Source of the DNA: Dehalococcoidia bacterium
GTDB taxonomy: Bacteria; Chloroflexota; Dehalococcoidia; Dehalococcoidales; CSSed11-197
Length of the DNA: 5,821 bases
NCBI GenBank assembly: GCA_003563865.1
Contig: PWTP01000037.1
Coordinates: 1 to 5,821 of the forward strand
Reading direction: 5' to 3'
Below are positions 1 to 4,740 of the stretch, one piece after another. The notes beneath the pieces were generated by a model. The model was not told where the DNA came from. It saw only the letters and a list, made by a program, of their open reading frames with translations, and did not search any database. How positions within the stretch are numbered: the stretch's first letter is position 1; each line of letters begins with the position of its first letter. The position numbers and the translations under genes were made by a program.

Positions 1-268
1 CAATATCTGACAATCTGTTCCAATGTCTTTTCCGGCGCTCGTTTGAATCCTTGATATAAGCACCCTCGTCAATTTTAGCTATAACTATCTTAGCAGCCTC
101 AAATTCAATTCTACGTCTGTCAAAATAACTCTTGGATGGTTCGGGAAATTTAGAGTTCTGCATTTCCTCAGATATTTTTTCATCAGACAGCCTGTTTAAG
201 CGCTCATAAACAAACTCTAATTCTTTCCTTGTCGGTTTGGTTTTTTTACCTGGTATTTTGTTTTCCAT
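1..268 (-). CDS. Partial gene: putative small DNA-binding protein (5' end)
   Basis: An open frame starts at the ATG at 268 and reads without a stop to the left edge, so only the first 89 codons are visible. The start is supported by an AGAGGT ribosome binding site about 9 bases upstream. The product is charged and mostly helical in character. It begins MENKIPGKKTKPTRKELEF, followed by LSDEKISEEM and then a basic stretch, YFDRRRIEFEAAKIV. The order 'acidic helix, short turn, Arg-rich helix' is what one would expect of a helix-turn-helix DNA-binding segment at roughly residues 25-60, but I do not recognise the family. No membrane segment or signal peptide is visible. The gene is divergent from the short ORF at 380. 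It could be a regulator or accessory protein of a mobile element; that is inference from its AT-rich surroundings. Confidence 0.6.
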   Translation of the reverse strand, partial: MENKIPGKKTKPTRKELEFVYERLNRLSDEKISEEMQNSKFPEPSKSYFDRRRIEFEAAKIVIAKIDEGAYIKDSNERRKRHWNRLSDI

Positions 269-379
269 TAACTATTTTACCTCTTTTAACGTTCATAAAA
301 TCGCCCTGACCCCAAGGAAGTTACCACCTACAGATTTAGTATTTTAACCCGTGGTGCTACCTTATACAAGGAGTGGAGT

Positions 380-496
380 GTGAAGTTCGAGGATAGTTTG
401 AGGTTGTATCAGAGAATTATGCAGTTGGGAGTTGGCGAGGTAGTAGCGTCGGAAAGAATTCTAGCCAGTACACATACAGTGATTGCTCGAAGATAA
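380..496 (+). pseudogene. Short ORF, possible N-terminal remnant of an IS21-type transposase
   Basis: A 38-codon frame starts at a GTG preceded by AAGGAG about 7 bases upstream, a convincing initiation site for so short an ORF. The product begins MKFEDSLRLYQRIMQLGVGE and continues to a TAA after ...HTVIARR. The pattern 'LRLYQRIMQLGVGEVVAS', then 'THTVIAR', loosely resembles the N-terminal helix-turn-helix of IS21-family IstA transposases, and IS21-like end repeats lie in the same orientation at 1355-1442. The frame ends abruptly at 496, just before the convergent minus-strand ORF at 506, as if the rest had been lost or replaced. The resemblance is weak: it could equally be an unrelated small protein. 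No left-end repeats were found upstream of it. Confidence 0.3.
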
Positions 497-505
497 AACT
501 GTAAA

Positions 506-706
506 TCAGCACCCCGGTCTTGTGCCGCTACTTTCAACAAAGCAAGCTGCCTGAATTAATTTCGTTTCTAATTCGAATAGAGAGCAAACACTATCGTTTT
601 TGTGTTCAGCGATAGATGGCCCATTTATCTCAACATCCATTCCATCCTTACGCGTAGAAAGGCAAATTACAGCTTTACGAAACTGCATTTTTCGGTGTGT
701 GTGCAT
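506..706 (-). CDS. Small hypothetical protein overlapping the end of the RNase H-like gene
   Basis: This 66-codon frame begins at ATG 706 and overlaps the last 40 bases of the upstream minus-strand gene in another frame. A second possible start is the ATG at 688. GAGG lies immediately against the first ATG (no spacer) and 18 bases from the second, so neither start is well supported. Expression by translational coupling or as a frameshifted extension of the upstream gene is conceivable. The product contains KAVICLSTRKDGMDVEIN, which reads like two beta strands, followed by a helix (SLFELETKLIQAACF), then a short Cys-ending tail. I do not recognise the family. The ORF may be a genuine small partner, a displaced C-terminus of the upstream protein, or chance; the first two are favoured slightly because the sequence looks protein-like. 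Confidence 0.35.
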   Translation of the reverse strand: MHTHRKMQFRKAVICLSTRKDGMDVEINGPSIAEHKNDSVCSLFELETKLIQAACFVESSGTRPGC

Positions 707-1233
707 CCTCTATATTTTAGTATATCTCTTTCTTTTAAAAGGCAAGCTCTGTTATGTGCTATAGCATGTTTGAATTTTTGAGATTCCCAGGCTTTCAAGC
801 ATTTGTATCCATCATCAAAAAAGGGATCATTGTATTGTGGAATGCGAAGCAAAGCAACAGCGTTTCGTTTGCTTTCATATTTAAATCCTTGCAATTCTCC
901 ATCAAAATCAATTTCAATTCCGATGTTATGGAACCAAACACTGCTTTCGAAAGAACAGTTGAATGCATAGAAAGGTCTTTTTAGTTTGCCTATTAGGTCT
1001 TTGGTAATTGAGCACAATTCATCGATGTTTTGATATCCATTAGCACAGAATATTTGTATCTGGTTTGTGTCGATGCAGCCAAAGATTACTTGTTTAAGTG
1101 AACTACATCGTCTTGAGTCATAATACCGTTTGTTGAATTCACCAATTGTTTCAATATCAATAATAGTGCCATCGATATTGCTGTCGATTGGCTCTTCAAG
1201 TTTATATATCGATTCAAAGCCAATAGTATCCAT
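667..1233 (-). CDS. RNase H-like / DEDD 3'-5' exonuclease-like protein (tentative)
   Basis: The frame is open from a TTG at 1242. The ATG at 1233 is the better start, with AGAG 9 bases upstream, giving 188 residues. It shows the ordered signature of a DnaQ-type (DEDD) exonuclease fold. IDIET near residues 26-30 supplies the Asp-x-Glu of motif I after a hydrophobic strand. FNCSFESS near 91-98 resembles motif II (N-x-x-F-D/E). HNRACLLKERD near 160-170 resembles motif III and the end of RNase H_2-type (YprB-like) domains. Known members cleave DNA or RNA from the 3' end using two metal ions. Here motif II carries Glu where Asp is usual, so activity is uncertain. There is no signal peptide or membrane segment. 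The gene is AT-rich and sits between a possible transposase fragment and IS21-like repeats, overlapping a small ORF at its 3' end. The family assignment is from motif reading only. Confidence 0.5.
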   Translation of the reverse strand: MDTIGFESIYKLEEPIDSNIDGTIIDIETIGEFNKRYYDSRRCSSLKQVIFGCIDTNQIQIFCANGYQNIDELCSITKDLIGKLKRPFYAFNCSFESSVWFHNIGIEIDFDGELQGFKYESKRNAVALLRIPQYNDPFFDDGYKCLKAWESQKFKHAIAHNRACLLKERDILKYRGCTHTEKCSFVKL

Positions 1234-1354
1234 AGAATACAACTCTAAGGCCCTAAAGAGCAGATGTCAAGAAGATAACGCCGGTAATTATCTGGATATA
1301 TGAAAAATCCATAGTGACTCTATGGCAGCCTGTTACCCAGTGCTTCTCCCGGGG

Positions 1355-1442
1355 TGGCCGTTTTGCGTCGGCAGGATGGCCGGTTTCATCCGGAAGGGTG
1401 GCCGTTTTGCTCCGGAAGCATGGCCGATTTCGTCCGGAAAAT
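1355..1442 (+). repeat. Four tandem 22-bp repeats, probable IS21-family element end
   Basis: The hexamer TGGCCG occurs at 1355, 1377, 1399 and 1421, exactly 22 bases apart each time. The units share TGGCCG-N-TTT-N3-YCGGNA, and units 2-4 all have TCCGGAA. Tandem repeats of about this length and content, with alternating TGGCCG and TCCGGAA blocks, are typical of the subterminal transposase-binding repeats of IS21-family insertion sequences. The last unit runs into AAAATGCA, so the element boundary may be near 1445; elements of this family often end in CA. No istA or istB gene adjoins the repeats, so this is a solo end or the remnant of a deleted or replaced element. The array stops five bases before the stop codon of the SHOCT gene. 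Confidence 0.6.
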
Positions 1443-1446
1443 GCAC

Positions 1447-1653
1447 CTACGTTAGATTTTTCTTAATCTGTTCATACTCCTCTTTGTCTATCTCGCCCTT
1501 AGCATAACGCTCTTTGGCAATGTCTAGCGAACTTTTGTTGCTTCCCTGGGAACCCTTGTTTTGTGTAAGGATGAGCACCATTGCTACCACCAAAACGATA
1601 ACAATTACCCAAAAGATAATCATCCACCAGCCACCGAAAGGCCACCACATCAT
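1447..1653 (-). CDS. SHOCT-domain small membrane protein
   Basis: This complete 68-residue protein has an aromatic N-terminus (MMWWPFGGWW), one strong membrane helix at about residues 10-30, a polar Ser/Asn/Gly linker (31-42), and a C-terminal SHOCT domain at 43-67 with the family pattern (AKERYAKGEIDKEEYEQIKK). SHOCT domains are short helical C-terminal modules found on many bacterial membrane proteins; the biochemical role is unknown, and oligomerisation or anchoring is usually proposed. AAGGAGGT lies 7 bases before the start, an almost ideal ribosome binding site, and a candidate promoter lies upstream. The stop codon is five bases from the IS21-like repeats, so the last residue or two may have been altered by that insertion; the SHOCT core is intact. 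Confidence 0.9.
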   Translation of the reverse strand: MMWWPFGGWWMIIFWVIVIVLVVAMVLILTQNKGSQGSNKSSLDIAKERYAKGEIDKEEYEQIKKNLT

Positions 1654-1752
1654 TTTACTTACCTCCTTATAACGGCATATGTGTGCTCAAAGGCTTTTGC
1701 GTTTATAAGTTCTGTAACTTTGAGGACTGCATACGACCAATCTTCCTAATAA

Positions 1753-1781
1753 ATACTATCGCTTATAATCTTTTATTTCAA
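1753..1781 (-). promoter_or_regulatory. Candidate sigma-70-type promoter for the SHOCT gene
   Basis: Read on the minus strand, TTGAAA (1781-1776) and TAGTAT (1758-1753) are separated by exactly 17 bases. Transcription would begin near 1746 and give a leader of roughly 90 bases before the SHOCT start codon. Both hexamers are near-consensus, but the region is AT-rich, so a chance match is possible. Confidence 0.4.
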
Positions 1782-1830
1782 ATTTACTCCGAGCGCTTCA
1801 CGCTCATATTGTCTGCCATTCACTTCAGAA

Positions 1831-1870
1831 AGACAAGCCTCCTGTTAGGAGGCTTGTCTATTTATTTTTA
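1831..1870 (+). terminator. Rho-independent terminator, rightward
   Basis: AGACAAGCCTCC (1831-1842) and GGAGGCTTGTCT (1848-1859) form a perfect 12-bp stem with a 5-base loop (TGTTA). It is followed on the plus strand by ATTTATTTTTA, which serves as the T tract. The minus-strand side has no T run, so termination is rightward. No plus-strand gene that I can support lies directly upstream. It may be left over from a lost gene, or may stop read-through from the left. Confidence 0.75.
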
Positions 1871-1990
1871 TCCCTCCCAATACCTCCCAGGGGCTTCAAA
1901 AATTAGCTTTTATTGATGTGTCTCAATTTGTGTTTTTGTTGGTCAAAAGAAAGTTTGAACGATCCCGAGGAATGTGACATTGGGATTAAC
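1871..1990. other. Intergenic, nothing recognised
   Basis: Together with 1654-1830 this makes a gap of more than 300 bases between the SHOCT gene and the decayed membrane-protein operon. Apart from the candidate promoter, a small GAGCG/CGCTC hairpin at 1791-1805 and the terminator, I see nothing. The open frames here read as low-complexity AT-rich translations without protein character. Confidence 0.5.
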
Positions 1991-2433
1991 TTAGCTCCGC
2001 TCCAGCTGGAAGAGCCTTCGGGCAAACAGGATCAACCATATAGCCCAGGGTACGAGGGACGCGAAGGCGAAGTAAAGGCCTATCGTTCCGGCTGTTGACG
2101 GTACTATCATCAATACACCCGCCAGGAGTCCTTAATAAGCAGTTAATCTGCTGAAGATATAACTCCGCAGCATAACAACTGAGAAAATCAAAAGGGCAAC
2201 CGCGTTGAGGATGTAATATACACCAAAGGCGGTACCTGTGTATACAGCAAGCATCGCCTCTCCTGTTGCCAAAAACATAGCTCCCTGCGTCTCTATTGTC
2301 GAAGCGGCGTACTGGTTGCTCAGGGAAAGCTCCTCGAAGGCAGTATTCGATGCGAAGTAAACCGTTATTCACACCAGACCTATCGTTTTCTTAATCTTTT
2401 GCCTTCTACCTGCGCAGTGGTGATAACAATCAT
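1991..2433 (-). pseudogene. Broken DUF4386-like integral membrane protein
   Basis: Joining frames gives a clear membrane protein. ATG 2433 opens MIVITTAQVEGKRLRK. A shift of one base in the A-run at 2386-2389 then leads into TIGLV-stop-ITVYFASN. The frame continues through LSLSNQYAAS, an EAMLAVYTGTAF segment, YYILNAVALLIFSVVMLRS, a second stop, GLLAGVLMIVPSTAGTIG, and finally LVPWAIWLILFARRLFQL before the true stop at 1991. The C-terminus, with W-x-x-W followed by ARRLFQL, is characteristic of DUF4386-type proteins, a family of uncharacterised multi-pass membrane proteins. Internal stops are TGA at 2371-2369 and TAA at 2134-2132, in the same frame as each other. The start codon overlaps the stop of the upstream small membrane gene (ATGA), a mark of translational coupling. 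The gene is disrupted as written; sequencing error could explain the homopolymer shift but less easily the two stops. Confidence 0.75.
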
Positions 2434-2644
2434 TTATCTACTCCCTCGAAGTGCTCACCTTTTGCCTTGGATATCCGGTCTTTGATGGCTACGCCGATAA
2501 GAATCAACATTCCCAGCCCTATTACCCCCACGGCAACCCTTATTAAAACAGGTATTTCATCCGATGTAAAAAACCCTGCACCGACCATTCTATCAGCGCC
2601 AGTATGCCCAATCCTATCAGGGTAAAGGCTGTGTTCTGCCACAT
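2430..2644 (-). pseudogene. Frameshifted 71-residue two-helix membrane protein
   Basis: The real start is ATG 2644, with AGAAGG about 5 bases upstream. It reads MWQNTAFTLIGLGILALIEW through SVQGF, where the frame is lost in a run of six T (2573-2568, minus strand). Adding one base restores FFTSDEIPVLIRVAVGVIGL and then GMLILIGVAIKDRISKAKGE to the stop at 2430. The repaired product is 71 residues with two membrane helices (about 6-26 and 31-54) and a charged cytoplasmic tail. I do not know a function for it. It starts 15 bases after the stop of the cysS relic and overlaps the DUF4386-like gene by 4 bases (ATGA), so the three once formed an operon. A longer frame from 2666 is an artefact of the frameshift: its first 40 or so residues are out-of-frame translation. 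Confidence 0.65.
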
Positions 2645-2659
2645 GATTGCCTTCTTGTA

Positions 2660-2820
2660 CTAGCATTTTAGCTTCCAGACCGTGCCTTGCGGGCTATCTT
2701 CAAGGGTAACGTCGATTTCGTCGAGTTGCTCCGTATCTCATTGGCAAGCCGCTACCAACTGGCTTTCCTTAGTTCCTTATGCGTGGTAATAAGTTACTCC
2801 AGAATGGTACCGTCATCGGC
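2660..2820 (-). pseudogene. cysS: 3' relic of cysteine-tRNA ligase gene
   Basis: Read on the minus strand from about 2820, the sequence encodes ADDGTILE-stop-LITTHKELRKASW-stop-RLANEIR. A one-base loss near 2731-2732 (CGG for CGGG) then shifts the frame, and EQLDEIDVTLEDSPQGTVW follows to KLKC and TAG at 2662-2660. This matches the C-terminus of cysteinyl-tRNA synthetases, which carry LLIxxRxxLR, then a (A/S)D/N-x-IR helix, and end in G(I/V)xLEDxPxGTxW. That helical end packs next to the anticodon-binding region and helps recognise tRNA-Cys. Only some 53 codons remain, with two stops and one frameshift, and the catalytic part (HIGH and KMSKS motifs) is absent from the window. The similarity fades where the vapB gene begins, so the module probably replaced the upstream part. 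A functional cysS should exist elsewhere in the genome. Confidence 0.75.
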
Positions 2821-2831
2821 CAGTATTTCTT

Positions 2832-2835
2832 GAGG
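2832..2835 (+). promoter_or_regulatory. Ribosome binding site fixing the antitoxin start
   Basis: GAGG lies 9 bases before ATG 2845 and argues for that codon over the in-frame ATG at 2779, whose extra 22 residues are translated from the antisense of the cysS relic. Confidence 0.6.
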
Positions 2836-2844
2836 ACAGAAAAA

Positions 2845-3111
2845 ATGTCGGTAACGCTGCCCAAGGAACTGGCTACCGAGATTCGTTCTATCTCGCCTCA
2901 AGGAGTGACAAGCTCTTTTTTCACTGAGGCACTGGAGCATTATATAGCCTACCGCAAGCAGAGGATAGCCTTGGAGAAAGGGTTCGGTGCCTGGAAGGAT
3001 AAGAGCCATCCTGATCTGGCTACTCCTGAAGATTCCACTGCTTACGTTCGCGCTATCAGGGAAGCAGACAGAGAGCGACAACAGCGATTAGAGGGCGTCA
3101 GTGGAAAGTAG
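2845..3111 (+). CDS. vapB: VapB-like antitoxin, ribbon-helix-helix type
   Basis: This 88-residue protein begins MSVTLPKELATEIRSISPQG, a strand followed by a helix as in the DNA-binding part of ribbon-helix-helix antitoxins (about residues 1-45, continuing TSSFFTEALEHYIAYRKQR). The acidic/basic C-terminal tail (about 50-88, with GFGAWKDKSHPDL) would wrap and inhibit the toxin. In such systems the antitoxin dimer binds its own promoter and, with the toxin, autoregulates. The gene overlaps vapC by 11 bases and precedes it, the usual order. The start at 2845 is preferred over 2779 because of its ribosome binding site and because RHH proteins begin with the strand. Assignment rests on the fold pattern and the adjacent PIN toxin. 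Its upstream region falls in the cysS relic, so the promoter lies in borrowed sequence. Confidence 0.8.
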   Translation: MSVTLPKELATEIRSISPQGVTSSFFTEALEHYIAYRKQRIALEKGFGAWKDKSHPDLATPEDSTAYVRAIREADRERQQRLEGVSGK

Positions 3112-3511
3112 CCGGGTAAAGGGCATATCCTGCCTGGTGGATACCGATATCGCCATTGATTTCCTGAGAAGGCGTGAATATGCTTTGAAGCTACTTGAGA
3201 GCTGGGCCGGGGAAGGGCTGCTGGCAATAAGCACCCTTACCCATCTTGAAATATACCAGGGGATGAAAGCCGGGGAAGAGAAGGCGACCAATGCTTTCCT
3301 GGACGGGCTTGTTTCTGTTGCTGTTGATGTACCAATTGCCCGGCGGGCAGGTACGATGCTGGGGGAGCTTCGCTCAAAAGGAATGACGATCGGTATTGCA
3401 GATGCCATCATCGCGGCGGCGGCTTTGCAGTTTGACGCTCCACTTCTCACAAACAAAATTGAGCATTATCCTTTTCCCAATCTGAAGGTTATCAGGGGTT
3501 TGGAGGTTTGA
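3101..3511 (+). CDS. vapC: VapC-family PIN-domain ribonuclease toxin
   Basis: The 136-residue product has a full-length PIN domain. Acidic residues that bind the catalytic metal are visible in order: Asp14 in LVDTDIAIDFL, Glu50 in LTHLEIYQG, and Asp101 in GIADAIIAA. The LLTNKIEHYPF segment at 115-125 holds the Asn that often replaces the fourth acidic residue. VapC toxins are Mg-dependent endoribonucleases, often cutting tRNA or rRNA, and slow growth when freed from VapB. Translation starts at GTG 3101, with GAGGG 5 bases upstream inside the end of vapB. The 11-base overlap implies coupled translation. All visible active-site positions are intact, so the toxin is probably functional. The RNA target cannot be read from the sequence. 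Confidence 0.92.
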   Translation: MESSRVKGISCLVDTDIAIDFLRRREYALKLLESWAGEGLLAISTLTHLEIYQGMKAGEEKATNAFLDGLVSVAVDVPIARRAGTMLGELRSKGMTIGIADAIIAAAALQFDAPLLTNKIEHYPFPNLKVIRGLEV

Positions 3512-3514
3512 CTA

Positions 3515-3619
3515 TTGGACTACAAGTATGATTCTACAAAACATAAGGAGCGAACTCGTCTGGCAGCAGAAAGGCTGAATGGGTGCCCGACAAAGCATCT
3601 CCGACGCATATCTGATTGA
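3515..3619 (+). CDS. Very short ORF after vapC, unrecognised
   Basis: A TTG start at 3515 has GGAGG 8 bases upstream, within the last codons of vapC, and opens a 34-codon frame: MDYKYDSTKHKERTRLAAER followed by LNGCPTKHLRRISD. It is highly charged and helical, with no membrane segment. The ribosome binding site and close spacing make translation plausible, as a third gene of the toxin-antitoxin transcript. It may also be the N-terminal stub of a longer gene: a shift around the GCCCGAC at 3587 would give PDKASPTHI before another stop. I do not recognise it. Confidence 0.35.
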   Translation: MDYKYDSTKHKERTRLAAERLNGCPTKHLRRISD

Positions 3620-3707
3620 TTTCAGCAGCAGCAGTTCACCTCAGGTTATTATAGAATATACTCCATATTGCAATCTTGAAACTTTCTCAGACAATGCCTT
3701 CGGTAAC

Positions 3708-4457
3708 CTAACCGTTCATTATAAAAACCAGCATCAATCCGATAATCAACCCACCAATGGCAATATGGCTGCTCAATTTGTGAGATTGGGGAATCAGTTC
3801 GTCATTAACGATATAAACCATGGCTCCTGCTGCAAATGCCATACCTCCAGCTACAAACAATGGAGATACACTAAAAAAGATTAAACCGAGTCCGGCGCCA
3901 ACCGGCAGCATTAACCCGGCAACCAGTGTCAGAAAAAGGACTTTGACAACCGGTAGTCCTCCCGCCCTCAGCAATCCTGCCAATACTATGCCTTCGGGAA
4001 TATTGTGCAGGCCTATGGCAATAGCAATATAAAGACCCAATTCCGGGCTTGATTCAAACCCTGCCCCTATTGCCAGTCCCTCCGGGATGTTATGCAGGGC
4101 CAGTCCCAGAAACACAAGGTAGCCGACACGTAATATAGTACGATTGCTTTTTAGATTTCCAGGCACATTTTCTACGTCCATAAGCTGACCGTTAGAAAGA
4201 TGGGCATGGGGAATAAAGCGGTCAAGTGCAAACATGATGCCTGTACCCAGTAAAAACCCGATTACAACAGTCTTTACTGAACCAAACTCGAGGGCTTCTG
4301 GCAGCAGGTCAAAGAAAGAAATAGCCAGCATAACACCGCCTGCAAACCCCAACAAAACAGCCAAAGTTTTCCTTCCAGGCATTTTGATGAACATAACAAG
4401 CATAGCGCCTAACAGCGTCGAAACCCCTGCCAGCAAGCTGTAGATTATTGATTCCAT
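3708..4457 (-). CDS. ZIP-family divalent metal transporter (GufA/ZupT-like)
   Basis: This complete 249-residue protein has about eight hydrophobic segments. It carries the family signature: HNIPEG twice, at residues 122-127 (LALHNIPEGLAIGAGF) and 151-156 (IGLHNIPEGIVLAG). These lie on the two central helices whose His, Asn and Glu residues form the binuclear metal site. ISFFDLLPEAL (46-56) and DELIPQSH (219-226) are further conserved membrane motifs. The loop between the third and fourth helices (about 81-108) is short, with a PHAH motif that may bind metal. ZIP proteins bring Zn, Fe or Mn into the cytoplasm; the substrate cannot be told here. AAGGAG lies about 11 bases before the ATG, a slightly long spacing. 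A promoter and a DtxR-like operator lie upstream, pointing to regulation by iron or manganese. The gene is convergent with the vapBC module. Confidence 0.93.
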   Translation of the reverse strand: MESIIYSLLAGVSTLLGAMLVMFIKMPGRKTLAVLLGFAGGVMLAISFFDLLPEALEFGSVKTVVIGFLLGTGIMFALDRFIPHAHLSNGQLMDVENVPGNLKSNRTILRVGYLVFLGLALHNIPEGLAIGAGFESSPELGLYIAIAIGLHNIPEGIVLAGLLRAGGLPVVKVLFLTLVAGLMLPVGAGLGLIFFSVSPLFVAGGMAFAAGAMVYIVNDELIPQSHKLSSHIAIGGLIIGLMLVFIMNG

Positions 4458-4484
4458 GATGAGAGGTGCTCCTTATTAATAGAT

Positions 4485-4502
4485 TGTTAGGCAAGCCTAA
4501 CA
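4485..4502 (-). promoter_or_regulatory. DtxR/MntR-type metalloregulator operator (predicted)
   Basis: TGTTAGGCAAGCCTAACA is a perfect inverted repeat with 8-base arms and a 2-base centre. The TTAGGC...GCCTAA core resembles sites of the DtxR/IdeR/MntR family (TTAGG-N-TNNCCTAA type). It sits across the predicted transcription start of the ZIP gene, where a metal-loaded repressor would block transcription. A metal-free state would allow expression, consistent with the downstream importer. The regulator itself is not in the window. Confidence 0.65.
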
Positions 4503-4507
4503 TTTAT

Positions 4508-4537
4508 ATTCTACACTATGTCATCATTAATGTTCAA
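4508..4537 (-). promoter_or_regulatory. Candidate promoter of the ZIP transporter gene
   Basis: On the minus strand, TTGAAC (4537-4532) and TAGAAT (4513-4508) are 18 bases apart, giving a start near 4501. The palindromic operator overlaps that start. Agreement between promoter position and operator position makes both more credible. Confidence 0.55.
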
Positions 4538-4705
4538 ACCATTAATCACGCCAGACAATGGCTGGTTAGAACGGTACTTGTGTTTGAAGCTGAAAAAAGG
4601 ACCTTTGCCTCGAATCTGCACATTCGGAGGGATTGGATTTGTAAACAAAGAGGGGTAGAAAGACTAACCTTGCGGCTTTTAGTACGTTATTATTTGTAAG
4701 GAAAA
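4538..4705. other. Intergenic between divergent ZIP and lipoprotein genes
   Basis: With its flanks, this spacer of nearly 300 bases holds the ZIP control region at the left and the palindrome before the lipoprotein at the right. Between them I see no gene: the plus-strand open frame through here has no ribosome binding site and no protein character. I could not pick a convincing promoter for the lipoprotein; TTGCGG at about 4671 is only a weak -35 candidate. Confidence 0.5.
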
Positions 4706-4719
4706 TTACAGCGCTGTAA
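4706..4719 (+). promoter_or_regulatory. 14-bp perfect palindrome, possible operator of the lipoprotein gene
   Basis: TTACAGCGCTGTAA is its own reverse complement and ends 21 bases before the lipoprotein start codon, just ahead of the GGAGGT at 4729-4734. Its length and symmetry suit a dimeric repressor. Being short, it could also form a small leader hairpin, or be chance. I do not recognise it as the site of a known regulator. Confidence 0.4.
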
Positions 4720-4740
4720 AAATTATTTGGAGGTTAGGAA

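Noticed and set aside
754..984. Plus-strand open frame of 76 codons
   Set aside because: Antisense shadow of the RNase H-like gene; no ribosome binding site and no protein-like pattern.
1309..1325. CCATAG/CTATGG hairpin near the IS21-like repeats
   Set aside because: Only a 6-bp stem with no T tract; too weak to call a terminator or an attachment site.
1683..1916. Plus-strand open frame of 77 codons leading through the terminator
   Set aside because: Runs straight through the perfect hairpin and T tract; no ribosome binding site.
1986..2372. Minus-strand open frame of 128 codons
   Set aside because: Out-of-frame reading of the DUF4386-like pseudogene: many Cys/Arg residues and no membrane segments, while the adjacent frame gives a clear membrane protein.
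2794..3081. Minus-strand open frame of 95 codons opposite vapB
   Set aside because: Antisense shadow of the antitoxin; only its last residues (ADDGTILE) belong to the cysS relic.
3088..3456. Minus-strand open frame of 122 codons opposite vapC
   Set aside because: Antisense of vapC, rich in Ser/Ala/Arg with no start signal; vapC has all active-site residues.
4466..4699. Plus-strand open frame of 77 codons before the lipoprotein
   Set aside because: Starts inside the ZIP control region, lacks a ribosome binding site and covers the operator and promoter.
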